Shown here piece after piece: positions 44,286 to 55,536 of a stretch of 64,000 nucleotides of DNA; the stretch's first letter is position 1, and each line of letters opens with the position of its first letter. The DNA is from Segnochrobactrum spirostomi. GTDB lineage: Bacteria; Pseudomonadota; Alphaproteobacteria; Rhizobiales; Segnochrobactraceae. The notes below the pieces were generated by a model, which was given only the letters and a program-made list of their open reading frames with translations, did not search any database and was not told the DNA's origin. The position numbers and the translations under genes were made by a program. The stretch lies in the NCBI RefSeq assembly GCF_009600605.1, contig NZ_VWNA01000003.1, positions 248,001 through 312,000 of the forward strand. Reading direction: 5' to 3'.

Positions 44286-47200
44286 CGGCGGCTCGTGGTT
44301 CTGTGGTGTTTGATGCGGCCATCGTGGGAGCGGCCTGTCGGCTTCCGCAGGCGGATTCGCTGGATGCGTTTTGGGGCGTTCTGCGCGAGGGGCGGAACGT
44401 CGTCACCGAACGGCCGAGCGGTCGCTGGAGCGTAGAGCGCTTCCTGCGTCCCGGTCCCCCGAGCCCGGCTTTGCCTACACGTTTGCCGGGGGTTACATAG
44501 ACCAGCCTTTCGCGTTCGATCCCGGTCCGTTTGGGCTGTCGCCGCGCGAGGCCGGCCAGATGGACCCGCAGCAGCGCGTGCTTTTGGAAGTCGCGTGGTC
44601 CGCTTTTGAGGACGCCGGGATACCGCCGAGCTCTTTGTCGGGGCAAAGCGTCGGTGTTTACGTCGGCGCCTCGCAGGTCGATTACCAGAACAGCGCCTCC
44701 AATGACCCGGCGGTCATGGAGAGCCATTATATGACCGGCAATTCGTTGTCGGTGCTCGCCAACCGAATTTCCTACGTCTTCGATTTTCACGGCCCGAGCT
44801 TCACGGTCGACAGTGCTTGCTCGTCGTCCTTGGTCGCGCTCAACGAGGCGATGTCGGCTTTGAAGGACGGGCGGGTCGATCTCGCCTTGGTCGCCGGCGT
44901 CAATCTGCTTCTCTCGCCGGCGCCGTTCATCGGATTCAGCCAGGCGCGCATGCTCTCGCCGACGGGTCTTTCGCGGCCGTTCTCGCAATTGGCGGACGGC
45001 TATGTGCGGTCGGAAGGCGCGGTCGTCGTCCTGTTGCGCCGCCTCGAAGAGGCGCGTGCCAGAGGCGAGCGGGTCCGCAGCGTCGTCATGGGGACAGCCG
45101 TGAACTCCGACGGCCGAACGACCGGCATTTCGTTGCCGTCGATCGAAGGCCAGAGGGATCTGATCGCGTCGCTTCATGGGGTGATCGGACTCGATCCCCG
45201 GCACCTGGCGTTCGTCGAAGCCCACGGCACCGGCACGAAGGCGGGAGACCCGGTCGAGGCTGCGGCAATCGGGGAGGCGCTGGCGGCATCGCGCCGTCCG
45301 ATGCCGCTCCTCGTCGGCTCCGCCAAATCGAATGTGGGCCATCTGGAGGCCGCCTCCGGTCTTGTCGGCCTCGCCAAGTCCATGCTCGCGATGGAGCGTG
45401 GTTGGCTCCCCCGTTCGGTGTTCAGCGAACTCGCCAATGAGGCCATCGACTTCGCGGGGCTCAATCTGCAGCTTGCCGCGGACGGAGCACCGCTGGAGGC
45501 AAAGGGTGAGCCCCTCTTCTGCGCGATCTGCAATTACGGCTTCGGTGGGACGAATGTTCACGTTGTGATGCGGAACGGCGAAGCCGCTCCGCCGCGTCGG
45601 TCTGTGCGCCACTCGGCTCAGGCTCTCGTCGTGTCCGCGTCGAGCCCCGAGGCGTTGCGAGCACGCGCGCGGCAGATGAGCGACGTTCTCGCTGGCGGCG
45701 TGCGCCCGGAGGATCTCGCGGCCACGCTCGGTCACCGGCGCGAGTTGATGACCAACCGCATTGCGATACCTCTTGCTGATCCGGAGGCGGTGGTACCGGC
45801 ACTGAGGGCGTTCGCGCACGGTGAGGACGCCGCACCCAAAGGCGCGGCGGTTGCGACAGCCGCGTGGGAGGGGCAGAAGTTCGGCTTCATCTTCTCTGGC
45901 AATGGCTGCCAGTTCCAGGAGATGGGCCGGGCCGCGTATCTCGGCTCCGCCGAGTTTCGCTCCCAGATTGCGGAACTCGACCTTTTCTTCCAGCCCTTGG
46001 CGGGCTGGTCACTCGCCGCGTCCTTCCTCTCCGGGGTCGGGAAGGATAGGTTGGCGCAGACGTCGGTCTGCCAACCTCTGATTTTTGCGGTGCAGTCCGC
46101 TTTGGTGGGCTGCCTCGCCAAGGCGGGGATCCGGCCGGACGTGTTGATCGGCCATTCCATGGGCGAGGTGGCTGCCGCGGAGGCGAGCGGGGCGATATCG
46201 AGGTCCGAAGCGGTCAGGCTGATCTATATCCGCAGTCACTACCAGGAGGCTGTCCGGGCTGGCGGGACGATGATGGTCGTGAGTGCGGATGCGGCTCACG
46301 TCGGGAATCTGATCGCGAAGTGCGGCCAGCCACTGGTCGAGATAGCGGCTCACAACAGTTCCACGTCGACTACCGTCTCGGGTCCGGCTGAGGCTCTTAC
46401 AGCGTTCGCCGGCTTCTGCCGTCGGAGCAAGGTCGCGACGATATCGCTGGAGATCGATTATCCCTTCCACTCCTCGGCGCTCGACGGGGTCGAAGGCGGC
46501 ATTCGGAATGATCTCGCCGATCTCGCGCTCGGCATTTCCGCGATCCCGATCGTTTCAACCGTCACCGGTGGTGTGGTGCCGGGTTCAGCGCTCGATTCCG
46601 GGTATTGGTGGCTCAACATCCGCAGGCCTGTTCTATTCCGCCAAGCCGTCGAGGCGGCGATTGCGGAGGGAACGCATCGCTTCATCGAAATCGGGCCGCG
46701 CCCGATCCTCACGGGCGCGATCAAGGACCTCCTGCGCCAGGCTTCGGTCGACGGCGAGGCGATCGGAACCCTTTCTGATCGCGAAAGTCCGGATCGTGAT
46801 CCTCTCCAGTCGATCATCGCGCTCCTGGTCGCCAAGGGCGTCGCTGTCGATAAGGATATTGTTTTCGGAACGCCCCCGGCGCGCGCCGTTTCCGTGCCGC
46901 CTTACCCTTTCCAGCGTCAGAACTTCAATCTTCGCGGCACCTCCGAAGCGCTGCTTTATTATGGCGCGATGGCCGGGGCGAAGGCGCGGCATCCGCTCCT
47001 GGGGTACCGCCTCGCCGATGGTTCCCCGGAGTGGCGTTCGCTTCTCGATGCACGCCTCGTTCCGTGGCTCAACGACCACAAGGTGGACGGCAGCACGGTC
47101 GTTCCGGCCTCAGGCTTGGTCGACATGGTGCTTACGGTCGGCGCATCAATCTACGGGGACGAGGTCGCTCTCGAGATTGACGATTTCGACATCTCCAAGG

Positions 47201-50200
47201 CGCTCGTCGTCAGCGAGGATGAGACCCGAGAGGTTTCGACGCGCTGGTTCGAACAATCGGAGATTGTGGAGATCAGGAGCCGAAAGCGCTTTGCACCGGC
47301 GGAAGGCGATTGGCTTCTTCACGCGCGCGGGCGCGTCTCGAAGACCCGGCGGAGCCGAAACCTTCCCTTGGCCCCTCCGATCGTCGCGGAAAAGGTCCGG
47401 AACACCGCCGAGGAAGTCTATGCGGAAGCCCTGCGCGCCGGCCTCGATTACGGCCCCCGGTTCCGCCTCGTCTCGCATATCGAACGGGACCACGTCACGA
47501 CTGACGCTCTTTTGGCGCACGCGGATGTGGGCCTTGGCGGTGAGTTCGGTTTCGTGCTGCACCCGGCCTCGTTCGATGCAGCTCTGCACGGCCTGTTCAT
47601 CTCCCGGCCGCAGAAGGACGGTGAGACCAAGGCTTATATGCCGGTGCGCATCCGAAAGCTGTGTGTCTGGGACCGTGGCGCGGACATCCGCCGATCGATC
47701 TCCCTTCTCACGCAGGAATCCGATCGTTTCAAGACCGTCGCCATCACGCTCATGACGGAGGACGGTGTGGTTGTCGCCGCGGTCGAGGCGGTTGTCCTGC
47801 GCAGCGTCTATCTTTCGAAAGCGACCATTTCCGATCGGACTTTCCATCGCGAGATTGTGCCGCTCGTCCGGCCAGATTTGCGCACCGCGCTGGCGGATAT
47901 CCGAACGCGCCTGCGGCAGGCGCGGGATGCAGCCTTGCCGCCGCAATGGCTCTTGGTGAGGGCGTTTTGCGTTTCCCTTGCGCATCAGATCTTTACGCGG
48001 CTGACCGAGGACGGGGCTGCACTCTCACCCAATCAACTCGTCGCATCGGGCCGGGTCTCCGCGAAGGCTCGCGCCTACGTCGAGGTCATGTACGACGTGA
48101 TGAGCGAGTTCGAGACGAGTGCCGGGCCGGGGAATCAGACGCGCTCGCGGGCGGCGATGAATTTTCCCACGCCAGAGGCTCTTCTTGCGACCCTCACGCA
48201 GCGTTTTCCGGCCGCGAACATCGAAATTCGGCTGTGCTCGAAGGCCCTCGAATATGCCGAGGAAACCGTTCGGACCGGTCAGTTCCCGCCCACGAGCGAT
48301 TGGCTCGTCCGCACCTTGGAAAGCGAAAGCGTCCTGACCGCCCCGGTCGTGGAGGCGATTGCCGACGCTTTACGGAAGCTCGCCGAGCGAGCCGGCAAGC
48401 AATTGCGCGTCCTCGCCCTGGAGCCGTTCGGCGCGGGCTTGATCGACGCCTTCGCCTCTCTCGCGGAGACCGGCAAGATCGAAGTCACCTTCGCCTCCAA
48501 GGATGCCACGGCCCTGGACCAAGTGCGCTCGCACTTTGGCACGGAGGCGCTCGTCGACTACCTTCTCGTCACGCCCGAGATGGGTGGGCAGCCGATCCCC
48601 TTCGATGCGTGCGTCGCCTTCGCCACGTCCGAGCTTGCACGCGAGGACGCGAACACCCTCGAACAACTCGTTGCTCTGCTCCATTCGAACGCTCCCGTGA
48701 TCATCGGCATTCCGGGCGCGGAACCCGCGTTCGACATGCTCTGCGGCCTTTGGGAGAGTTGGCTGAAGCTCCTTCCGAGCGGCGCCTATCAGGGTCGGAC
48801 ACCGCATCCGGATTCGGTCGCGCGCCGGCTGCGCAAGGCCGGCGTCGAGGATATCGAGGTTCTAGCCGCCCGCTCGGGGCTCGGCCGCTTAGTGGTTGGG
48901 AATGCACCGGCGAGCCGGCAGAGCGAGGGCGGCTTCGGCGCTATCACCGGCCCCGTCGTCGTCGTGACGGAGAACGAGCGGGATTCGCGGGCCACGATGC
49001 TTCGCAGTTTCGTTCAGGTGCTCGCGACCGGCCCGGACCCTGCGGGCGCCCTTTCGCCCTGGCTGAAGTCGGCCCCCGCCGGGGAAATGCCGACCTTTGT
49101 GGTCTTGGCTCATGCGCTTGGTGACGCTCCCACGGAACAGCTTACCCAGCGCATCGCCTATTTGACGGCCTTGCTCAAAGTGCTCGATCTCGCGCGGCGC
49201 GAGGTTCGCCTGTTCGTCATCACCGAGGGCGCTTACGATCCGACGAGCGACAACGCACCGGTGGAGGCCGGCGTGTGGGGATTCGTCCGCGTCGCGATCA
49301 ACGAATATCCCGGCATCGATATCCGCCTGATCGACGTTCAGGCCGGCGGCCAGATCGAGGACATCGCGAAGGTCGTTTCGCTTCCCGGTGACGAGCGTGA
49401 GTGGATCATCGGGGCTAACGGTGCCGCTGCCAACCGCATGCGTCGCGGCATCGAACGGCCCGTCGAGATCACCGCGGAAGAGCGGAGCGTTCTGCGGTTC
49501 GACCAGCCGGGTCGGCTCGACAGCTTCGTTTGGGAGATCGAGCCACGTGTGGCGGTGCCGGCCGGCAGCATCGAGATCGAGGTCGCGGCGGTCGGTCTTA
49601 ATTTCCGCGATATCCTCGTCGGCCTGGGTATCCTCGACGATGATCTGCTAGGGGCCGGTCTGACAGCGGCTTCGCTCGGTTTCGAATGCAGCGGGACCGT
49701 CGTGGGTGTCGGAGAAGGGGTCGAGCGGTTTGCGGTCGGCGACGGCGTCATGGGCTTTGCGTCGAACGCCTTCGCGACCCATCTCGTCGCGCCCGAATGG
49801 CAGTTCTTCGTGGTTCCTGGCGGTGTGAGCCTGGAAGCGGCGGCCTCCATTCCGGTTGCATTCGCGACGGCGTGGTATGCGCTCGTCGATCGCGCTCAGC
49901 TCAAGGCGGGTGAGGACGTCCTCATCCACGGAGGGGCCGGCGGCGTCGGTCTTGCTGCGATCCACATCGCAAAGCGGATCGGTGCGCGGATTCTCGCGAC
50001 GGCATCGGACCGAACCCGCCGCCGTGTCGCCTTGAGTGCCGGCGCTGATCTCGTCTTCGAGTCGAGGCACGAGCGTTTCGCGACCCCAATCGCCCAGACG
50101 GTCGGCGGCGTCGACGTGGTGTTGAATTCGCTCGCAGGTCCAGGGATGCTCGCGAGCTTCGGCCTCGTGAAGCCTTTCGGTCGCTTCATCGAGCTAGGAA

Positions 50201-51717
50201 AGCGGGACTATCTGGAAAACTCCCCGCTCGGGCTGAGGCCGTTCGTCCGCAACCTGTCCTATTCGGGCGTCGATCTCGACGAGTTGTTGGCTCATAATCG
50301 TGTGGCCGTTCAGGGCCTCATGAAGGAGATCTCTGACGGCCTGCAACGAAACGAGCTCAAGGCGCTGCCGCACCGGATTTACGAAGGCCATGAGGTCGCG
50401 CGCGCGTTCCGTTCGATGCAGGCGTCGGAGCATCTGGGCAAGATCGTCGTGAGGCCCAGTCGGCACGCACGCAGAGACATGCCGGCTGGTGCGTTCAACG
50501 CTGCGCCGGGCGTCTACCTCATCGCCGGCGGGACCGCGGGCTTCGGCTTTCGCACGGCGTGCTGGCTGGCGGAGAAGGGGGCGACCACCCTCGTTCTGGC
50601 CTCGCGTCGCGGACGGATCGAAGAGGGGAGCGAGGCGGAGGTTGCCAAGCTTCGCAAGCGCGGCGTGAAGGTGATCATCGAGGCGCTGGATGTCACCGAT
50701 CTTGCAGCGACGCGGGCCCTCGTCGACGATGTCGTCCGCGAGCATGGGCCGATCCGGGGTGTCGTTCATGCTGCGGTCCATCTCGACGATGGACTGATCA
50801 AAAGCCTGGAGCCCGCCAGCCTGCGGAAATCGCTCGCCGCTAAGACGGAAGGCGCCCTCAATCTGGAGGCCGCGACGGACGCTCAGCCTCTCGATTTCTT
50901 CGTGCTCTACTCTTCGGCGACAACGATGATCGGAAGCCCCGGTCAGGGCGCCTATGTTGCCGCGAACGCTTTCCTAGAGGGCCTCGCCCGCAAGCGCCGT
51001 GCGCTGGGTAAGCCTGCTCTGTCGATCGGCTGGGGGGCGATCTCCGATGCCGGTATCATCGCCCGCGATCGCCAACTCGGGGAGCGTCTGCGCCGGACGA
51101 CGGGCGTCGTCGGCATTCGCTCGTCAGAATTGCTGGCTCATCTGGGTCGCCTTCTGGCGCTGGGCGATCGCGCCGACCCGACGCAGTTCTACACGAATGT
51201 GGCGAGCGGAGGCGTTGCGGGGAAGCTCGCCTTGCTCAACACACCCGCTTTCACAGGGCTCGGCATCGCCCGGCGGGCCGACGTCGGAGAGGATTCTGGT
51301 GACTTAGCGACGGCGATCGCAGGCCGCCCGCGGGAGGATGCGATCACGGTGATCGCCGGGCACCTTCGCCGCGAGGTCGCGACGATCCTCCGGATGAACG
51401 AGGCCCACGTGGATCCCAATCTGCCGCTTGGTGATATGGGCCTCGACAGCCTGATGGCGCTCGAGCTTCACGTTGGGATCGAACGGCTGGCGGGTGTTCA
51501 GATCCCGACCGTCGGCATCAGCAACCGGCGCCTCATGGATGTCGCGATGCTGATCCATGATCAGTTGTCGGGTGGCGAGCCGACGTCGACCCTGGATGAG
51601 ACCGGCGTCGAGATCATTCAGCTTCTGTCGGCCCATACGACGAACGAGGTTGCGGTCGAAAAGGTCGGCGAGTTGCAGCGGAGGCTGAGAACGGCCTCGG
51701 CAGGAGGTCCGGCCTGA
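44282..51717 (+). CDS. rkpA: Large reducing type I polyketide synthase (RkpA-like), with apparent frameshift near 44460
   Basis: After correcting one missing base the product is about 2478 residues. Domains in order: KS (Cys180, His315, His354), AT (GHSMG, Ser626; YPFH at the selectivity site), DH (His933 in HKVDG.TVVP; Asp1099 in SFDAALHG), a degenerate methyltransferase-like stretch plus structural KR half (about 1140-1735), ER (about 1740-2050; HGGAGGVGL), KR (GGTAGFG; Ser/Tyr in GQGAYVAAN) and ACP (LDSLMALEL, Ser2390). There is no thioesterase. Such a complete reducing set should build a saturated chain iteratively. Residues 1-59 lie in one frame and the rest in another; a sixth C in the C5 run 44456-44460 rejoins them. 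The next gene overlaps its stop (TGATG) and probably releases the chain. S. meliloti RkpA, needed for K-antigen, is the best match by context. Confidence 0.85.
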
Positions 51718-53051
51718 TGCCGACAAGTCATGATCCGCTGTCCGACAATGAGCTGCAGCAATTGTTGTCCGCGATGCAGCCCGGGCAGGATCGCGAACGG
51801 CGGTCGGCACACGTCCACGCGCTGAAGCCGCGATCGGCGCCGAGCTTCGAGACGCACCCATCCTACGTGAACATGAAGGTGCAGCGCGACTTTGCCGCGC
51901 TTCTCCAGATTCAGGACCCCTATTATAGGCTGCATGAAGCGCGCGCCGGCGCTGAGACGGTTTTGAACGGCTTGCCGGTGTCGAATTTCGCCTCTTACGA
52001 CTATCTCGGGCTGAACGGTCATCCGGAGATTCTCGAGGCTGTGGCGGAGGCGACGCGGGAGTTCGGAACGTCGGTCTCCGCGAGCCGGATCAGCGCCGGA
52101 GAGCGGCGCGTTCATCGCGATCTCGAGGAGGCGCTCGCGCGTACTTATGAAACCGACGCGGCGATCGCCTTCGTTTCCGGTCACGCGGCAGCCGTCTCTA
52201 CGCTCGGCACCCTGATGGGGCCGAGAGACCTCATCGTCCACGACGCGGTGATCCACAATTGCGTCGTCGTCGGCGCTCAGCTCAGCGGCGCGGCGCGGCG
52301 TCTTTTCCCTCACAATGATCTCGACGCCCTTGATGCGCTTCTCGCGGACGAACGCAACCAGTTCGATCGCGTCATGATCGTGAGCGAGGGCCTGTTTTCG
52401 ATGGACGGCGATGGCCCCGACCTCGCCCGACTGATCGAGATAAAGCAGCGGCACGGCTGCTTCCTAATGATGGACGATGCCCACGGCCTCGGACCGCTCG
52501 GTGAGAATGGCCGAGGCATCTTCGAGCACCAACGGGTCGATCCCGCAGGGGTCGACCTTTGGCTCGGCACCATGTCCAAGACGTTGGTGAGCTGCGGTGG
52601 CTACGTCGCCGCCAATGCGGTCATCGTGGACATTCTCAAGCACCACGCTCCCGGCTTCGTCTACAGCGTCGGGATGCCGGCCGGTCAGGCCGTCGCCGCG
52701 ACGAGCGCCCTTACCATCATGCGGCGGGAGCCCCAGCGGGTGGCTAGGTTGGCGTCGCGGTCACAGCGCTTCTTGAAGGCGGCGAAGACAGCAGCGCTCG
52801 ATGTGGGCGATGCTTGGGGCTACGGCATCGTGCCCGTGATCGTGGGCGACACCATCAAGACGCTCCATCTGGCGGAGCGTCTGCTCGGGAGGGGTATCAA
52901 CGCGTTCCCGATTTTGCCACCTGGCGTTCCCGAGAAATCGGCACGCCTCCGCTTCTTCATCAACGAAACCCACACGGATGAACAAATAGACCAGGCGGTG
53001 GCGCTGACCGCCGAAATCCTAGGCTCCATCGAGGTCCCGAGGATCTTCTGA
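51717..53051 (+). CDS. rkpG: Alpha-oxoamine synthase (RkpG-like, PLP-dependent acyltransferase)
   Basis: The product is 444 residues, translationally coupled to the PKS. It has the fold-type I PLP signature of the BioF/KBL/SPT/ALAS family: SYDYLGLNGHPE, SASRISAGERRVHRDLE, DDAHGLGPLGENGRG (Asp254, His256) and GTMSKTLVSCGGYV with the PLP lysine at 288. About 45 extra N-terminal residues are present. The family condenses an amino acid with an acyl thioester, losing CO2, to give an alpha-aminoketone. Next to a PKS without a thioesterase, it should offload the ACP-bound chain as an aminoketone, the first step towards a sphingoid-like base. Which amino acid is used cannot be read. Confidence 0.85.
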   Translation: MPTSHDPLSDNELQQLLSAMQPGQDRERRSAHVHALKPRSAPSFETHPSYVNMKVQRDFAALLQIQDPYYRLHEARAGAETVLNGLPVSNFASYDYLGLNGHPEILEAVAEATREFGTSVSASRISAGERRVHRDLEEALARTYETDAAIAFVSGHAAAVSTLGTLMGPRDLIVHDAVIHNCVVVGAQLSGAARRLFPHNDLDALDALLADERNQFDRVMIVSEGLFSMDGDGPDLARLIEIKQRHGCFLMMDDAHGLGPLGENGRGIFEHQRVDPAGVDLWLGTMSKTLVSCGGYVAANAVIVDILKHHAPGFVYSVGMPAGQAVAATSALTIMRREPQRVARLASRSQRFLKAAKTAALDVGDAWGYGIVPVIVGDTIKTLHLAERLLGRGINAFPILPPGVPEKSARLRFFINETHTDEQIDQAVALTAEILGSIEVPRIF

Positions 53052-53056
53052 GAAGA

Positions 53057-53073
53057 TGCCGGTTAAACCGGCA
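53057..53073. terminator. Short hairpin between convergent rkpG-like and acyltransferase genes
   Basis: TGCCGG / CCGGCA flank TTAAA in the 11-bp gap between the two stop codons, overlapping the acyltransferase stop. It is well placed for a bidirectional terminator, but the stem is only 6 bp (8 if the loop is shortened) and there is no T-tract. Confidence 0.3.
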
Positions 53074-53932
53074 GCGGCTCGATGGAATCGTCGAGGAAAT
53101 ACCAGCTTTCCAGGTGCGAGGAGATGATCGGCTCGATCCGCGCATTAAGGAGCGCGACGTCCTCGATCAGGTCCGGCTCGTTGCGCGTCGGAAGAGTGAA
53201 CATCTCCGTCATATTCAGCTTGAAGCGGCAGCGCGGCAGCCGCTCGACATAGCTGACGTTGAGGTGCGCGTTGGCCTTTCGGGCTAGGCGGGCGATGATC
53301 GCGAGGTTGCCGCGTGTATGAGGCGTCCGTCCGAACAGTGGTGCCATCGTGCGGCCGTCCCGTGCCTCGTCCCCGAACATGAAAACGAAGCCGTTCCGCT
53401 TCAAGAGGGCCAGCGAGGTGCGCAGGCCCTGAAGGTCCGGCGGCAGCAACCGGAAACCGAACCGCTCGCGCACGTCCACCACGATCCGTCGCTGCACCTC
53501 ACTTGACGGCGGCTCATAGAACGCCGCGGTCGGGATACCGAGATCCTGAAGCCCGGCGCCCATCGCCTCCCAGTTCCCGATATGAAGTGCGATCGAGACG
53601 ACGGGCATGCGTCCGTGCTCTTGGCCAAGCCGAACCAGGTTGTCGCTATAGATCAGCCGGCCTTCAGCCTTGAGGCGATGCAGAACGGCATATTCGCCGT
53701 AGAGGCGCCCGACATTCTCCATGTACCGGCGAACCGCCGCGTCGATCTGGTCCTCGCTCCAGTCGGGATGATGGAGACGGAGGTTGCGCGTCGTGCCGGC
53801 GATCACGCCCTTGAGGAACAGCTTGATGTTCGTCCGCGTGATGATGCTGCCGATCATCGACGCAGACTCGGTCGGAAGCTGCTGGAGACATCTGTAGATT
53901 GCTGCCTCGAACGCGTCCCGCGCCTTGCTCAT
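53063..53932 (-). CDS. LpxL/HtrB-type lipid acyltransferase
   Basis: The product is 289 residues of the bacterial lipid A acyltransferase family. The catalytic HX4E is His117 to Glu122 in ALHIGNWEAMG. Downstream, FVFMFGDEARDGRTMAPLFG and HTRGNLAIIARLA match the family. A classical N-terminal membrane anchor is weak, although residues 22-45 are moderately hydrophobic. It starts in an ATGA overlap with the P450 gene and converges on the PKS-AOS genes. In this setting it may acylate the amino or hydroxyl group of the aminoketone-derived lipid rather than lipid A (inference). Confidence 0.8.
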   Translation of the reverse strand: MSKARDAFEAAIYRCLQQLPTESASMIGSIITRTNIKLFLKGVIAGTTRNLRLHHPDWSEDQIDAAVRRYMENVGRLYGEYAVLHRLKAEGRLIYSDNLVRLGQEHGRMPVVSIALHIGNWEAMGAGLQDLGIPTAAFYEPPSSEVQRRIVVDVRERFGFRLLPPDLQGLRTSLALLKRNGFVFMFGDEARDGRTMAPLFGRTPHTRGNLAIIARLARKANAHLNVSYVERLPRCRFKLNMTEMFTLPTRNEPDLIEDVALLNARIEPIISSHLESWYFLDDSIEPLPV

Positions 53933-55365
53933 GCCGCGGCTCCGGAAACGCTGGCCCAGCGGCGCGGTTCGATCGTCACGGGCAGTCCGCCGTTCGGCCG
54001 CAAGGTGAGGCGGCACACGGGCTCGACCCTGTAGCCGGGCCTGACGCGGATCGAGAAGCGCTGTGCGAGGATCGCCAAGCACAAGATCGCTTCGCTGAGG
54101 CCGAAATTCAGACCGGCGCAGATGCGCGGACCGACCGAGAACGGGATGAAGGTGTAGGGTTCGATCCGGGCGTCGTTCAGAAACCGTTCCGGCAGGAAAT
54201 GGTTCGGCCGATCCCAGAGATCGCGCGCGCGATGGAGGAGCCACGGTGCGATCATGACGAGTGCTCCTTTCTCGACGTCGACGGCGCCGATCCGATCAGC
54301 ATCTCGGGCCTGACGAGGAAGCAGCGGAACCGGCGGATAGAGCCGCAGCGTTTCCTGGATGACGCTTTTGCACCAATCGAGCCGCGGCAAATCCTCCAAC
54401 GTGGGGGTCCGATCGCCGCATACGGTGTCGATTTCGGTGAGCATCGCGGAGCGGACCCACGGAGCGTTGTCGAGCAGGTACCAAGCCCAGGCGAGAGTCG
54501 TCGCCGTCGTCTCGTGGCCCGCCATGAAGATGGTCGCGGCCTCGTTACGCAGGGCGGTGACGTCGAGCGCGCTCTCGGGATTCCGAGCGTTGCGCCGTAG
54601 CAGGAGGTCGACCATCGACCCCGCGTCCCCGTGGCCGTCGAGATGGGCGGTGATGACATCGTCCACGACCGCGTGCACCATTCTGATCGCCCGACGTTTT
54701 CCCGGTCCGAGCCGCACCTTCCAGCCCTCGTCCAAGCCGAGGAAATAGCCGAGATTGAACGAGTCGATCGTCTTCTGGTACCGCGAGAAGCCGTTGACGA
54801 CGCGGTTCGCCGCCTCGCCACCGAGATTGCGCCCGAACACGGTCTTGGCGATGATCTCCGCAGTCAGCGCGGCCATCTCGGAGACGATATTGAATTCTTC
54901 GCCCGGCGGCATCTCACGCCATTGGTCGGCCTTCGCGACCGTAATCTCCTCGATCGTCGGCGCGAATTCCGGCACACGCTTCTTATGGACGATGTCGGCG
55001 ACGAGCGGCCGCCGCGCGGCCCAGGTCGGACCATCGGAGATGAACAGGCCGTCGCCCAGCAGCCCCTCGAGCGCGCGTCGCATCTGCGGGCTCTTGCGTT
55101 CGTAATTGTGGTGGGCCGTCGCCATCACGTAGCGGACCCACTCGGGAGAGTTCACCAGGACGAGTTGGCGATTGAGAATTCGGAAGGAGTCGACGCCGGA
55201 CCGGTAATCATCCTCGGTCCAGTTCCCGATCAGACTGTGGCGCGCGCCCAAGACCATGCTGACGATGGAAGGCGGCGTTTTCCGCGGTTCGGGATGGGCG
55301 GCGACGAAATAATCGTCACCGCGCTCTTCGACGACGCGTGCCGGCTTGTAGAGGCCTAGATACAT
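53929..55365 (-). CDS. Cytochrome P450
   Basis: The product is 478 residues. The I-helix motif AGHETT is at residues 282-287, the ExxR pair is Glu338/Arg341, and the heme loop FSVGPRICAG is at 409-418 with Cys416 as the iron ligand. No membrane anchor or fused reductase is seen, so it depends on separate ferredoxin and reductase. Overall style, including the long N-terminal part, resembles fatty-acid-hydroxylating CYPs. Coupling to an LpxL-type acyltransferase and position next to the PKS-AOS genes suggest hydroxylation of the lipid chain, as P450s do in fungal sphinganine-analogue pathways. Confidence 0.88.
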   Translation of the reverse strand: MYLGLYKPARVVEERGDDYFVAAHPEPRKTPPSIVSMVLGARHSLIGNWTEDDYRSGVDSFRILNRQLVLVNSPEWVRYVMATAHHNYERKSPQMRRALEGLLGDGLFISDGPTWAARRPLVADIVHKKRVPEFAPTIEEITVAKADQWREMPPGEEFNIVSEMAALTAEIIAKTVFGRNLGGEAANRVVNGFSRYQKTIDSFNLGYFLGLDEGWKVRLGPGKRRAIRMVHAVVDDVITAHLDGHGDAGSMVDLLLRRNARNPESALDVTALRNEAATIFMAGHETTATTLAWAWYLLDNAPWVRSAMLTEIDTVCGDRTPTLEDLPRLDWCKSVIQETLRLYPPVPLLPRQARDADRIGAVDVEKGALVMIAPWLLHRARDLWDRPNHFLPERFLNDARIEPYTFIPFSVGPRICAGLNFGLSEAILCLAILAQRFSIRVRPGYRVEPVCRLTLRPNGGLPVTIEPRRWASVSGAAA

Positions 55366-55536
55366 AGCACTGATCGTAGCATGCGGCGGGCGACGTCCAT
55401 GTCACGGGCTGCCCCGTGACACGGCGCGGCCGGATGTGCAGATCTCAACAGGCAACCTAGCCTATGACAGACGCGTGCGAGAAGAGCGTGAAGCTCGACC
55501 GGCATGCGTCGGCGTCGACCGGCGTGCAGCGACCGC

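Noticed and set aside
44282-55365. A free-standing fumonisin- or sphingofungin-type natural-product cluster
   Set aside because: The adjacent KpsS-like gene and the pairing of PKS with oxoamine synthase fit the rhizobial rkp capsule region better. No toxin-cluster genes such as a thioesterase, exporter or esterase are seen.
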